Source of the DNA: Marinibactrum halimedae
Lineage (GTDB): Bacteria; Pseudomonadota; Gammaproteobacteria; Pseudomonadales; Cellvibrionaceae
Reading direction: 5' to 3'
DNA length: 64,000 bases
Assembly (NCBI RefSeq): GCF_021234875.1
Contig: NZ_JAJQVM010000025.1
Span: 23,423 to 87,422 of the forward strand
Shown here: positions 17,401-26,606 of the stretch, piece after piece
Layout of the letters: each line of letters begins with the position of its first letter
Numbering within the stretch: position 1 is the first letter of the stretch
Notes under the pieces: model-generated
The model's input: only the letters and a program-made list of their open reading frames with translations
Told to the model about the DNA's origin: nothing
Database searches by the model: none
Program-made: the position numbers and the translations under genes

Positions 17401-17865
17401 TAACGATACCCACTCATGCCGATAAGGCTCGGAGGTAAGTTGATACACTTTGGCTCTGAGTTTTTTCTGAAAAAGCACATTAGCCTTACCAAAATCATGA
17501 AATAAAGCGGCAATAGCGGCTAATAAAGCGATATCTTCTAAGGTGTGCCATTGATTTTCTGTATGGGCTCGTAAAATCAAGCGTTCAGTGGTGTTCGTGG
17601 GTACACGCCCTTGGTCATTAAACTTTGCTGCATTCCCAACTAACCAGAGCAGCTCCGTATTATTCTTCCCCCGTACCCAATGACAGGCCACCGCTGTGTT
17701 TCGCCTAGCCGTTTTACGCAATAGCTGCCTTAATGTTTTTAACCCTTCGTGAGTAATGGCGGTTTGCCAAACACGATCTCCACAGCGCTCTGCAAATTGA
17801 TCGACAATACGTCGGGTTTCGAGCAAAGCACGCTTATTGCATTGAGAAACAATCAAAATATTCAT
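14443..17865 (-). CDS. cas3: Cas2-Cas3 fusion nuclease-helicase, type I-F
   Basis: The type I-F Cas2/3 fusion acts both in adaptation with Cas1 and in target degradation. The 1140-residue protein starts with a Cas2-like domain (residues 1 to about 95, MNILIVSQCNKRALLETRR). The HD nuclease motif FHDFGKAN lies near residue 122. The helicase has a P-loop-like NMASTGKGKTFANAK segment near residue 440, the DExD-type VFDEPDDF, and the motif VI-like IIQLAGRVLRHS. The length is usual for Cas2-3. Its ATG overlaps the cas1 stop by 4 bases (ATGA). Downstream, a 261-base region with the mini-CRISPR and promoter separates it from the small-gene cassette, so the csy genes can be controlled independently. 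Confidence 0.97.
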   Translation of the reverse strand: MNILIVSQCNKRALLETRRIVDQFAERCGDRVWQTAITHEGLKTLRQLLRKTARRNTAVACHWVRGKNNTELLWLVGNAAKFNDQGRVPTNTTERLILRAHTENQWHTLEDIALLAAIAALFHDFGKANVLFQKKLRAKVYQLTSEPYRHEWVSLRLFEAFVLRLTTKVSGTLLDQHWLEALANITTHDEADLLDHLKKDDGGKTPQPSPFKRLPPLAQAVGWLILTHHRLPKAPTNGDSRSVDYMDSYLTKALRPNWISPQLMARLWKEDEFEKVWQFSKGTPLQSHAWCARARKVAERALKRSSFYQSSSWMNDVFTLHMARMSLMLSDHHFSSLASEKKYWSTLYRDKQYKVFANTQPNRTLNQRLDEHLVGVYRTSLQWVRFLPLLRQSLPSITRHSSLKKRVTDKRFLWQNKAYDLARNLREQVATQGFFGLNMASTGKGKTFANAKIMYGLADEKLGCRFSVALGLRTLTLQTGDAYRDFLSLDDDDLAVLIGSQAVLQLHNLAEESKQKIEDKDAKSKPSENNTIEKCPGSESANEWFDESTYVKYEGAVGDGILGQWLGRQGKVNQLVSAPVLVSTIDHLMPATESYKGGRHIAPMLRLLTSDVVFDEPDDFSAEDLPALSRLVYWAGLLGAKIVLSSATLPPSIVEALFLAYQSGRMAFNRARGEVAQQNASSITCAWFDEFSSEAMTVKNKDDFCQSHQTFIQKRAEFLEKAPAQRLAEIVSVSDLVQMPNHNALSSEGDSGVFERVANRIYRSILALHQRHFVVHPTQKTKLSIGLVRMANINPLVAVAKRLIGLSPPKGTQLHYCVYHSQLLLLHRSKLEQQLDTVLNRKKDDAVWSHPCIQEAIDRHPEDEHIFVVLGSPVTEVGRDHSYDWAVVEPSSMRSIIQLAGRVLRHSVHIPNSPNIHLFNENVKALRLENTSNSSSLRGSFVFSRPGFESSYYQLSSKQLTSALNEDQYRVINSVPRLCERETLYPTENLVDLEHAYLKVMLLENAERPLYAARWWQHPAHWTYELQRQTPFRHSTPDVQYAYVIDDELSDPVMHYWHSNGELKSCSYQFVHEANTVQCANGVSFWGAVDYLEALYRLYDNSESDLKALSVRFGSVTLPELSDEAKWAFCSVMGFYKPLE

Positions 17866-18833
17866 GATGTTTCACCGCTCATATCAGCGGCGAGCGATTT
17901 TAATTCGTCAATCATAAAATCCAACGCATCTGTTTTACGAAAATGCTGTAAACACTTTTGACGAAATTGATTATCTTCATCACCAGAGAGGGCACTCATA
18001 AATGCCTGAGGTAAAATTAATGCATCTTTAATTAAATCGGCCACATCAAACACCAAACCACCACGTCGCGTTTTGCCATGCAAAATGGCAAACCCATGAG
18101 GAATACCTAACACCCAAGTGGCTGTGGCCGCCAACCCATAGGCAAGATAATTACCGTGATCCAACAATCGATTAGCAGGGTCAATTCCCCGTTGTTGACG
18201 CGTAAAATCGTTATATTCCACAGCTTGCGCCGCTAATTTATACAATTGTTTTGTACAACGGCCTTCGTTGGCTAATAGCTCTGTAACAGAGAGCGCTTCC
18301 TGAATATTCTTTGTCGTTGTTTGAATGATGCGATCTAACGATTCCCTTTCAAACAAAAATGAACTGCGGTCAATAACACCACTCTCGCACCATTGCTTTT
18401 TTAAAAAAGTGAGTCGACCTATTTGCAATCGTTTTGCGGCTTCCAAGCGTTTGTCTTCATCAAACCAAAATTTTGCCCATTGCTGCACATACTCGGTTGG
18501 GCGATATTCACTTTGTGGGGTTAACCAAGAGATCGGCATTTCACATTCATTCGCGGAAAACAAAGGGGTTCCCCCACCCCCGCAAAACCCAACCAATACT
18601 CCTGCTTTAGCCAATTCCCGCATTGCCGCCTGCGTAATGGATGTACCGGTGCCCAGCAAAATAGACGTCGTATTGGCAATAGGAATATTCCAATACAGTT
18701 CGTTTTTTCCTTGCTCAGTTAAATATTCAACACGCCCGCTATTTACCAATACTCGACAATGCTCCAAGTAATATAAATTGGCTCGTTTTGAATGCAAAAT
18801 GGTTTTTAAATCGGAAGGAGAAAAAGGTTCCAT
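17862..18833 (-). CDS. cas1: CRISPR integrase Cas1, type I-F
   Basis: Cas1 integrates new spacers next to the leader. The 323-residue protein shows the subtype I-F signatures: LLGTGTSITQAAMRELAKAGV and LVGFCGGGGTPLF in the N-terminal half, IDPANRLLDHGNYLAYGLAATATWVLGIPHGF (given here as the NRLLDHGNYLAYGLAA block near residue 220) with the catalytic Glu region before it, and GGLVFDVADLIKD with the conserved Asp/His environment. It is the first gene of the cas transcript, reading towards cas2-3 with a 4-base overlap. All genes needed for adaptation and interference are intact here. Confidence 0.96.
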   Translation of the reverse strand: MEPFSPSDLKTILHSKRANLYYLEHCRVLVNSGRVEYLTEQGKNELYWNIPIANTTSILLGTGTSITQAAMRELAKAGVLVGFCGGGGTPLFSANECEMPISWLTPQSEYRPTEYVQQWAKFWFDEDKRLEAAKRLQIGRLTFLKKQWCESGVIDRSSFLFERESLDRIIQTTTKNIQEALSVTELLANEGRCTKQLYKLAAQAVEYNDFTRQQRGIDPANRLLDHGNYLAYGLAATATWVLGIPHGFAILHGKTRRGGLVFDVADLIKDALILPQAFMSALSGDEDNQFRQKCLQHFRKTDALDFMIDELKSLAADMSGETS

Positions 18834-19179
18834 ATCACTCTCTTAAAATATTCAACCACCAATAGAAAGAAAATAATATTACGCCATAAAGACATATTTA
18901 AAAATATGAGCCTTTATTTTGGCACACATAATTGATTGAAATTTTATGCGCCACTAAAATATAAACTTCTATCACACTGACGAAAGGAGGAAAAATCGAA
19001 AGAAGAAAAAAGATATTCCGAGTGGAGAGTAAAACTGGGGGAAAGTATTGAAGGCAGAAAATGCAAAAAATAATATTTCAAACCACGACCAAACCAGCAT
19101 CCATGCGATAATCCTCCATTTTTAATGGCGCCACCTTCAAAACGCCAACCTTTAAACTAAAATATTGTCAGTTGAACAT
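18834..19179. other. Intergenic region upstream of cas1
   Basis: 346 bases, AT-rich, between the cas1 start and the stop of the VCBS gene. It must hold the cas1-cas2-3 promoter, but I see no hexamer pair good enough to call. No copy of the CC-ATGTA target found at 14224-14290 is present, so the mini-CRISPR does not obviously control cas1. No gene or repeat was found. Confidence 0.5.
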
Positions 19180-20376
19180 CTACTCCATAACATCAAAATA
19201 AATCGTCGATTTCGCTCTGTCTCGATTATTAATGCCTGTAAACAATACGTCTGGCGTTCCGTTTCCGTTAATATCGGCAACATCAATCGTCCCCCTCTCA
19301 AGCCCCTCGAAAGAAACTCGGTTATAAGGAGTGAAAATGCCTCTGCCGTTATTTAAATAAAGAAAAGTCTGACTCGCACCGCGCTCATTACGCCCCATTT
19401 GCAGAAGATCTAAATCATCGTCGTTATCAACATCCGCAAAGGTAACATCCCCATACACTAATTGAGCAATATTACCATTGAAAACACGTCGAAAATTTCC
19501 TAAGCCATCGTTAGTGTAAAGCACTGTTGTATGATTATTATTGATATCCAATCCCGACACAACAATATCAAGGTCGCCATCACCATCAATATCACCACTG
19601 TCCATTACCGCGAAACTCACGGGCTCAAAAGCACGCTCATTTTCTACAGAATATCTTCCCATACGATTCTCATAAAATTGCCCAACAATATCGTCCGCAC
19701 TCGCACCAAGGGCTCGCAACCCTGCAAGGAGAATATCTTCGTCACCATCAGAATCAAAATCCCCAAATAATGCATCCCCATTCACGCCATCAAAAAAGGA
19801 ATCGGTAACCAGCGAATATTTCCCTGAACCATCATTTTCGTAAAGCTGTGTGCGTCTGTCTGGGAATCCGTAAATACCGAAAACCAAAACATCAAAATCT
19901 CCATCCCCATCATAATCACCCAATCGCATTTTAGAGGCAGTTGGCAGACGAATAAATCGATTATCCTGGGCAGTAAATTCACCTTCCCCATCACCAAGGA
20001 AAGCATTAATAATGCTTCGAAACCGAATAGACCTTGCACTCATGAATACATCAATAAGTCCATCATTATTCAAGTCTTCTGCTTCGATGGTGGCAAACCA
20101 CGTAACAGGAATATTCTCAGATGCATTCGCTGTAAAAGTACCACTGCCGTTATTTTTGTAAACAATCGTATCTGAATGCAATTCATCTTTCCTGCCTGCA
20201 ATAATTAAATCGAGGTCACCATCCCCATCGATATCGGCAATAGCAGCACCAGAACTATAACGGCCATCTAACTCCACTTTATTGATTACTTGCGCATTAA
20301 CCGACACCGACAGAGTTATTGATATTACTGCCGCAACAGAAAGAGAAAAAGTATCAAAACATTTTTGCTTATTCAT
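19180..20376 (-). CDS. Secreted VCBS/FG-GAP repeat protein
   Basis: A 398-residue protein with an N-terminal signal peptide (basic MNKQK, hydrophobic core SLSVAAVISITLSVSV, cleavage likely after VNA). The mature part is a chain of about seven FG-GAP/VCBS repeats with calcium-binding DxDxDGxxD loops, e.g. DIDGDGDLDLIIAG, DYDGDGDFDVLVFG, DFDSDGDEDILLAG and DVDNDDDLDLLQMG, each about 50-60 residues apart. This predicts a seven-bladed propeller in the periplasm or outside the cell, of a type used in adhesion or ligand binding. There is no anchor or catalytic domain, and its role is unknown. It has no operon partner. Confidence 0.85.
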   Translation of the reverse strand: MNKQKCFDTFSLSVAAVISITLSVSVNAQVINKVELDGRYSSGAAIADIDGDGDLDLIIAGRKDELHSDTIVYKNNGSGTFTANASENIPVTWFATIEAEDLNNDGLIDVFMSARSIRFRSIINAFLGDGEGEFTAQDNRFIRLPTASKMRLGDYDGDGDFDVLVFGIYGFPDRRTQLYENDGSGKYSLVTDSFFDGVNGDALFGDFDSDGDEDILLAGLRALGASADDIVGQFYENRMGRYSVENERAFEPVSFAVMDSGDIDGDGDLDIVVSGLDINNNHTTVLYTNDGLGNFRRVFNGNIAQLVYGDVTFADVDNDDDLDLLQMGRNERGASQTFLYLNNGRGIFTPYNRVSFEGLERGTIDVADINGNGTPDVLFTGINNRDRAKSTIYFDVME

Positions 20377-21119
20377 AAAAACACCCCCTTAAATTAAGTA
20401 TTGAAAATATCAATGTACAGCAACAAAAAAGTCACAAAGCTGTGACACTCATTACCAAGGACATCCAAGAGGCACTTCACGATTGAACTAGAAAAATACA
20501 CTTTGATGCCATTGACACCAAAGTAAGCCATCAACACTTGTAATAGAAATTTTATGAGACATTACTGCTCTACCCAACAAAATTACATTGTTTGATTTTG
20601 AGCAGTACGGGTTTTAAGAGTAGGATTTAAATTTTTAATGCGCAAATAAAAACGGTAAAAATAACAACAAATCACTCTCATACAATACAATATCAATACC
20701 CAAGCCACATCTATACGCCCTTCAGGCATAACACTTCGCATGAGGCCCACTAAAGAAATCTTCAGATTTCTTTACATAACTTATCAAAATGGTTTCTTTT
20801 TAGTCTACGTACTTTAACTTGACCACTTTGCAACCACCTTGGCGTGAATAGCCATGTTGCTTCTAAACTTCTCTCTTTTTTTAGTTTAAAAAATAATCAA
20901 AAAAGAAAACCCCCGCCCGCCTGTTCTCAAATGAATTAATCGCTTGAAAAATCCATGGCGCTCAGAGTCTTTTCTTGGTTGATCTTATCGATCTTTTTGT
21001 GTACAAAACCGCCCCTGATTAAATATACATTCACAATACCAGCCTGAGCATACTCTTCGTGTATGCTCGACTTGATGGGTGGGAAGGGTTTATTACGGAT
21101 AGCGTAGGGTTTTCTTTTT
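20377..21119. other. Intergenic region with a 22-base hairpin
   Basis: 743 bases, AT-rich, between divergent VCBS and RHS genes. The only clear structure is a perfect 10-bp inverted repeat AAAGAAATCT-TC-AGATTTCTTT at 20752-20773. No convincing coding frame or RNA gene was found. The RHS promoter should be at its right end. Confidence 0.5.
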
Positions 21120-24100
21120 ATGAAACGACTTTTTTTATTTTTCTCGATGATGATGTTCATCGGGTTATCGGGCCATATCAGTGCCGATACTAACCGAATT
21201 GAGCCGATAGAAATTTATTCGATTATTGGAGATAGTACTCAACATTTTAGCATTGATGAACTAATTGCTCACCGAAATGCCAATGATCAAACAAACTTTG
21301 ATGCTTGTATGCAACGTCATAGTGGCAATACAGATGGAGATTGGGGTTGCAACTGGTATCGTCTTGAAAATTACTGGGCAACAGAAGGCGCTAGAATTAT
21401 CAACGGAAAAGCAGTTGAGTATGACTTATATGGCCATCATGGAACAATTTACAATAAACGAGAAAATTTCGAAATAGAATGGGGACGCCTTGGTATTCGG
21501 CATTGGAATGTTTGCCCCGAAGGGTTCTCAAAAGTTACCGAACAAAATGATGATGATAGTCGGACACAATGGTGCGAACGCCAAGAGTATCAATCGTGCC
21601 GAATGGGTAACCCTATTGACGTGGCCTCTGGTGATAAATACGAATTCGAAACGGATTATCAATCAAAAACCGGTTTATTAAATTTACAGCGTTCTTATCG
21701 TAATCAGCATCAAGGGTGGAATTTTAAAACCGAGCCTCGTTTAGTATTAAGCCGTTTTGCCAATGAATCTGATGCTCTTTCATACTGTACGACGTATGTA
21801 ACTACTGAGTACGATTTAAGTACACCTGAAATTTATGACATAGTCAGAGTTCCCAGAAAAATCTGCCGTTCCTATTATTTAGGAGAGTCGATTTACGTTT
21901 GGTTAAATGGGGAATTTATCAACTTCCAAAAACAAGGAAATAGTTATAAGCCACAAGGTGGCCACAATGGTCGTTTAGAAGTTAAACCCATTAGCATTGA
22001 TGCCGAACCGAATGCCGAATGGCTACTTAATCACCGCAACGGTAACCGCACCTATTTTGATGAAAAAGGCTTTCCGTTAGCAACCTATGAATTAAATGGT
22101 GGCTTCGTAAAATACCAATACGAAAATCGTTTATTAAAACAAAAAACTGATCACACAGGCCGCTCGCTGGTTTACCACTACAGCCAACATCGTCAATTAA
22201 AGCAAGTCCAGCTACCCACCGGGGGTTTTATTCATTACCGTTACGTTGGAGAAGACGAAAGTGCGGTAAATTACAGCTTAATTGATACCGTAACATGGCC
22301 AGATGGCAAATCAATTCGTTATACCTACAATGAACCAGACTTTGGTGGCGACCCCAGCAATACTGATCGGGCTCGTTACCTTACGGGTAAATTTGATTCT
22401 TTCGGTAATCGTATTGGCACTTATTACTATAACTCTTCGAATAGTCGAGCTATCTCCACCGAGGGATTTAATGGTGCAAATAAAATTTCTATTTCTGGTT
22501 TAACCGGTACATCTAGAAGTTACACCATTCAGAATAGCTTAGGGCTTTCAGAAAGATGGTCTTTTAATTCGGCCCTAGAAGATGGCACCCGTCGTTTAAC
22601 AGAAAAACGCGTGCCCGCCACTGATGCGAGTATCAGTAACTCACGAACCCACACCCGCTACACCTACGACACCGAAGGCCGCATCACAAAAAAAACCGAT
22701 GCTAACGGCAATATCTCAGAATACGCGTATCACTCCATTCACGGCTTTGAACAAACTCGCGTTGAGGGGTTGCCCCCACGTAGCCGAGGCACGTTTTTAG
22801 GCCGTGTCACTTTACCCGCAGGCGCCGTAAAAACCACCACCCAATGGGATTTGAATTTATTAAAACCCACTGCGGTGGCCGCGCCGGGGGTGATGACCAC
22901 TTACGTCTACAATGGTCAGCCAGACCCCTTTAACAATAACGACATCGCCTCATGCAGCCCCGCCCCATTTGGGGATGAAGTGTTGCCGTTATTGTGCCGT
23001 GAGGTACAACAAGCAACACAAGACCTAAATGGCGAAAATGCCTTTGATGCTGAACTTGACCCTGCCACTGCCGCGCGCGAATGGGTATTTACGTATGATG
23101 CCTTGGGCAACCCGTTAACTCGCACACGCACTTTTGATAACGCCACCACCACTTACACTTATTACGACACCGCCAGCGCGACTCATAAGGCGGGAGATTT
23201 ACAACAAATGCGCAACGCCCTTGGGCACACAGTGGACTACCTGGAATACGATGCCCACGGCAACGTGACATTGCTGCAAGATGAAAACGGCATTCAACAT
23301 CGTTTTATGTACGATGCGGTGCAGCGTTTAACGCATGTGATAACGGCCGTCGATACCGAGCTTGAAAACACCACTGAATATCAATACGACCTCAACGGTA
23401 ATTTAATTACTGCGATTCAGCCCAGCGGCGCCATCATTCATTACGAATACGACCCCAACCGTCGTTTAACGGCGATGGCCGATGGCGACGGCAATCGCAT
23501 CGAATTAACGTTAGATACCGAAGGCAATATTCTTGAACAAACCATTCAAGATCACTCTAGCACTTTGCATTATCGCCACACTCAAGTGTTCGATGGGTTA
23601 AGCCGTTTAATGACCACGACGGGCAACCACGGCCAAAGTACCGATATTCGTTATGATGGCAATAACAACCCCGTTGAAAATACCAACGCCAAAGCGCATA
23701 CCACGGCCCAAGCGTTTGATGCCTTAAATCGCCTTCAAAAAACCACCGACGCCGACGGCGGTGAAATTACGTATTCTTACGACGCGCAAGATCGCATCAC
23801 CAGCGTGACCGATCAGCGTGGCTTAAAAACCGAATACCGCTACAACGGCTTTGGCGATTTAATTGAATTAATCAGCCCCGATACCGGCACCACGGTTTTT
23901 GAGTACGATAACGCTGGCAATCAAATCGCAGAAACCAACGCCAACGGCATTCGCACCGAATATCGTTACGATGCATTAAATCGTTTAACCGATATTCTTT
24001 ACCCCAGTGATGCTAGCCAAAATATTATCTACCGTTATGATCAAACCGAAAACGGTAACCTTGGCATCGGCCAATTAACCAACGTAATCGATGAGGCTGG

Positions 24101-25862
24101 CTCGACAGAGTACCGTTACAACCATCTTGGTTTACTTACCGAAAAACAACTAAAAATAGGCAATCACGAATATCACACTGAATACGCTTACAATGCAGCA
24201 GGGCAGAAAATTCAAACTCGTTACCCGTCGGGCCGAGTAATCAATATTGGTTACGATGCTCAAGGGCGAGTTAATCAACTCACCACACAAACTTCGGCTT
24301 TAAGCGATGAGCAATCGTTACTTAGCCGCGCCCGTTACCAACCTTTCGGCCCCGTCAACCATTTCGAATACGGCAACGGCTTAACCAAAGCCCTCAATTA
24401 CGATTTGGATTACCGCTTAGAAAACCTCGTGATTGAAGGCAACGCCACCACACTGGCGCGCAATTACGTGTATGACCTCACCAACAACATCACCAGCATT
24501 GCCGATGCCAATGGTGAGCACAACGAAATTTTCGATTACGACCGATTAGATCGACTCAGCACCGCCGAAGGCAATCTCTACGGCACGCAAAGTTTTGATT
24601 ACGATGGTGTCGGTAATCGCATCGAATTAACCCACACTCACAATGAGCAAGTTCGAAGCGAACGTTATACCTATGCCGACAACGCCAATCAATTAAAAAC
24701 CGTCGAAATCGATAACAACGGCGAGCTAACCACCCGCACCTTCGAGCACGACGCCAACGGCAACACCCTCGAAGACACCCAAGACGGCACACCGCTCACC
24801 ATCGAATACGGCGTCAATAATCGCCCGGTGGAATTTAACAAAGGCACTCAAACCCAAACCGTCACCCACAATGCCATGGGCCAACGGGTGAAATGGGAAA
24901 CCAATGGCGTGGCAACGTATCATCACTACGATGAAAACGGCCAACTTATCGCCATCACCGATGCCACTGGTCAAACCCTGCGGGAATACGTTTATTTTGG
25001 CGCCGAATTAATCGCACTGGCCACCTACGAAAACAATGGCGCCGAAAACCTCTACTACATCCACACCAACCACCTCGGCACCCCCCAGCGGATTACTAAT
25101 GCTGAACAACGTGTGGTATGGTCGGCAGAATATGAGCCGTTTGGTGCGATCGTTGCGGAAAGTGATGAAGTGGATGTTGATTTTAAACTTCGCTTTCCGG
25201 GGCAGTATTATGATTCGGTGACGGGGTATTCTTATAATTGGAACCGAGATTATTGTGCTGAGTGTGGTCGTTATATCCAGTCAGATTTATTAGGGCTTTA
25301 TGATGGGCCGAATACCTACAGTTACGTACATCAAAATCCGATAAATTCTTCTGACCCCACAGGCCTTTTTTTCACTCCACAAACAGTAGGAGGTGCAGCC
25401 GGTTTAGTAGTGGGATTTGGATATTCATATTTTGTAAATGATAACAGTTTTCGTGACGCAGCATTTGATGGACTACAGGCTGGAGCGGCGGGATTTATTA
25501 GTGGTGGAGGCTCCTTATTTTTAGGGTTTAGCGCTTCAGCAGGAGCCAGCGCCCTTAGGTCTAAATTAGATTGTGGGACAGTAGATATACCTAACTCTAT
25601 TGTCAATGGCAGCTTTGCAGTTGCTGGTGGTATTGTTGGTAAAATGTCTGGTGTACTTGTTCCCAAGAATATGGTTAGGGTGAGGCGAGGATTTTTCGGA
25701 CGTATTGGAGAAAAGCTTGGTATCTTAGGTCCCAAGATGATAGATACCAATACTGCGTTAAGGGCCAATGTAACAGCTGGCATAGGATCAACAGCTGAAA
25801 ATTCTCTTGCTGGAGCATATGCTGGCGTAAATAGTAGCTGCACATGCCAACAAAGTGAATAA
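21120..25862 (+). CDS. Exported RHS/YD-repeat polymorphic toxin-like protein
   Basis: A 1580-residue RHS protein. A signal peptide (MKRLFLFFSMMMFIGLSGHISA) is followed by the DUF6531-type entry GNPIDVASGDKYEFETDY near residue 165 and then about 25 YD repeats (e.g. YDALGNPLTRTRT, EYDNAGNQIAETNANG) that should form the RHS cocoon. The conserved core end runs RFPGQYYDSVTGYSYNWNRDY and closes with the autoproteolysis-type NSSDPTGL (Asp1412). The remaining ~164 residues are the variable tip: Gly/Ala-rich, with GFISGGGSLFLGF and a basic RVRRGFFGRIGEKLG, matching no toxin family I know. The tip and downstream DNA are more AT-rich than the core, the usual sign of tip exchange. No VgrG or TcB-type partner is nearby. 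Confidence 0.9.
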   Translation: MKRLFLFFSMMMFIGLSGHISADTNRIEPIEIYSIIGDSTQHFSIDELIAHRNANDQTNFDACMQRHSGNTDGDWGCNWYRLENYWATEGARIINGKAVEYDLYGHHGTIYNKRENFEIEWGRLGIRHWNVCPEGFSKVTEQNDDDSRTQWCERQEYQSCRMGNPIDVASGDKYEFETDYQSKTGLLNLQRSYRNQHQGWNFKTEPRLVLSRFANESDALSYCTTYVTTEYDLSTPEIYDIVRVPRKICRSYYLGESIYVWLNGEFINFQKQGNSYKPQGGHNGRLEVKPISIDAEPNAEWLLNHRNGNRTYFDEKGFPLATYELNGGFVKYQYENRLLKQKTDHTGRSLVYHYSQHRQLKQVQLPTGGFIHYRYVGEDESAVNYSLIDTVTWPDGKSIRYTYNEPDFGGDPSNTDRARYLTGKFDSFGNRIGTYYYNSSNSRAISTEGFNGANKISISGLTGTSRSYTIQNSLGLSERWSFNSALEDGTRRLTEKRVPATDASISNSRTHTRYTYDTEGRITKKTDANGNISEYAYHSIHGFEQTRVEGLPPRSRGTFLGRVTLPAGAVKTTTQWDLNLLKPTAVAAPGVMTTYVYNGQPDPFNNNDIASCSPAPFGDEVLPLLCREVQQATQDLNGENAFDAELDPATAAREWVFTYDALGNPLTRTRTFDNATTTYTYYDTASATHKAGDLQQMRNALGHTVDYLEYDAHGNVTLLQDENGIQHRFMYDAVQRLTHVITAVDTELENTTEYQYDLNGNLITAIQPSGAIIHYEYDPNRRLTAMADGDGNRIELTLDTEGNILEQTIQDHSSTLHYRHTQVFDGLSRLMTTTGNHGQSTDIRYDGNNNPVENTNAKAHTTAQAFDALNRLQKTTDADGGEITYSYDAQDRITSVTDQRGLKTEYRYNGFGDLIELISPDTGTTVFEYDNAGNQIAETNANGIRTEYRYDALNRLTDILYPSDASQNIIYRYDQTENGNLGIGQLTNVIDEAGSTEYRYNHLGLLTEKQLKIGNHEYHTEYAYNAAGQKIQTRYPSGRVINIGYDAQGRVNQLTTQTSALSDEQSLLSRARYQPFGPVNHFEYGNGLTKALNYDLDYRLENLVIEGNATTLARNYVYDLTNNITSIADANGEHNEIFDYDRLDRLSTAEGNLYGTQSFDYDGVGNRIELTHTHNEQVRSERYTYADNANQLKTVEIDNNGELTTRTFEHDANGNTLEDTQDGTPLTIEYGVNNRPVEFNKGTQTQTVTHNAMGQRVKWETNGVATYHHYDENGQLIAITDATGQTLREYVYFGAELIALATYENNGAENLYYIHTNHLGTPQRITNAEQRVVWSAEYEPFGAIVAESDEVDVDFKLRFPGQYYDSVTGYSYNWNRDYCAECGRYIQSDLLGLYDGPNTYSYVHQNPINSSDPTGLFFTPQTVGGAAGLVVGFGYSYFVNDNSFRDAAFDGLQAGAAGFISGGGSLFLGFSASAGASALRSKLDCGTVDIPNSIVNGSFAVAGGIVGKMSGVLVPKNMVRVRRGFFGRIGEKLGILGPKMIDTNTALRANVTAGIGSTAENSLAGAYAGVNSSCTCQQSE

Positions 25863-25869
25863 CTGAAAG

Positions 25870-26082
25870 ATGAAAATTTTTCAAATAGCAAAAAATATTG
25901 TTTATATATCTATTTCCATATTAACTTTTTTGATTATTTTATCGGTCATAGATCATTTTATTTTTATGGAAAAATTTAGAGGGTTACTAAGTATTTTAGG
26001 CAAAATTTGCTTAGGAAGCTTCATAATAGGAATAGTGCTAATACTATCGTGTGGAGTAAAGAGCAAATTTGATCAGCAATAA
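25870..26082 (+). CDS. Small two-span membrane protein, candidate RHS immunity
   Basis: A 70-residue frame 7 bases after the RHS stop. It has two hydrophobic segments (IVYISISILTFLIILSVI, about residues 10-27, and CLGSFIIGIVLILSC, about residues 47-61) joined by a short loop. The start codon follows GAAAG, a weak ribosome site. Base composition is as AT-rich as the RHS tip, and a terminator closes the pair. Small genes in this place usually give immunity to the RHS tip; that role is inferred from position only. If true, a membrane location would suggest that the tip acts in or at the membrane. Confidence 0.55.
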   Translation: MKIFQIAKNIVYISISILTFLIILSVIDHFIFMEKFRGLLSILGKICLGSFIIGIVLILSCGVKSKFDQQ

Positions 26083-26130
26083 TCGTAATCCGAGGGCTGC
26101 ATATTAAAAAAAGCTGCTCTGTCCTATGTC

Positions 26131-26165
26131 ATGCCGCTTGCAAATCCGCAGCGGCATTTTTATTG
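26131..26165 (+). terminator. Intrinsic terminator after the RHS pair
   Basis: ATGCCGCT and AGCGGCAT form an 8-bp stem with an 11-base loop and are followed by TTTTTATT. This is a good rho-independent terminator reading rightwards, 49 bases after the stop of the small membrane protein gene. Confidence 0.75.
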
Positions 26166-26247
26166 GCACCGTCATCACTTCCCCTTTTAGCCGCTAAAAA
26201 ACCTCGCAGTGGGCAAGCGTCACGCCATACTCCATAGCCCTTTCCAC

Positions 26248-26275
26248 TTGAAAATATACGCCAATGACGTACACT
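26248..26275 (+). promoter_or_regulatory. Possible promoter of the toxin-antitoxin pair
   Basis: TTGAAA (26248-26253), 16 bases, TACACT (26270-26275). Transcription would begin within a base or two of the toxin ATG (26283), which has no ribosome site in front of it, so the first gene may be read from a leaderless mRNA. Pattern match only. Confidence 0.3.
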
Positions 26276-26282
26276 CACCTCT

Positions 26283-26606
26283 ATGATTATCATAGAAACG
26301 AGCGTGTTTACTCGTCGAATCAAAGAACTGATGAACGATGACGAGTACAAAGCATTGCAAGAAGCCTTGGTAAACCGGCCTAGTATGGGCACAATAATTC
26401 AAGGCACCGGCGGCTTGAGAAAAGTACGCTGGAAACTTGAAGGCAAAGGTAAAAGCGGTGGTGTTAGAGCAATTTACTATTGGATGACGGAAGATGAACA
26501 AATTTATATGCTGTATGTCTACCCGAAAAGTGAGCAAGAAGACCTAACATCAGAACAAAAGAAAGCACTGAAAACAATCGTTGAGAGGTGGTCAGATGAA
26601 AGATGA
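26283..26606 (+). CDS. higB: RelE/HigB-type ribosome-dependent toxin
   Basis: A 107-residue RelE-superfamily protein of the HigB2 kind, expected to cleave mRNA in the ribosome. Family features are FTRRIKELMNDDEYKALQ, the central GGLRKVRWKLEGKGKSGGVRAIYYW with the basic residues used for catalysis, and the C-terminal YMLYVYPKSEQEDLTSEQ. The order toxin then antitoxin fits higBA systems. Its end overlaps the antitoxin start by 11 bases. No ribosome site precedes the ATG. The symbol reflects family and gene order. Confidence 0.85.
   Translation: MIIIETSVFTRRIKELMNDDEYKALQEALVNRPSMGTIIQGTGGLRKVRWKLEGKGKSGGVRAIYYWMTEDEQIYMLYVYPKSEQEDLTSEQKKALKTIVERWSDER

Noticed and set aside
18834..19179. A further pseudo-spacer target upstream of cas1
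   Set aside because: I searched for CC followed by ATGTA on both strands and found none; control of cas1-cas2-3 by the mini-CRISPR is not supported.
20936..21160. Minus-strand 74-codon frame upstream of the RHS gene
   Set aside because: It overlaps the RHS start and signal peptide, is lysine-rich without pattern and has no ribosome site or partner.
25331..25891. Minus-strand 186-codon frame opposite the RHS tip
   Set aside because: Antisense to the tip; composition rich in Pro and Ala reflects Gly/Ala codons of the other strand. A real immunity gene is better placed at 25870 on the + strand.
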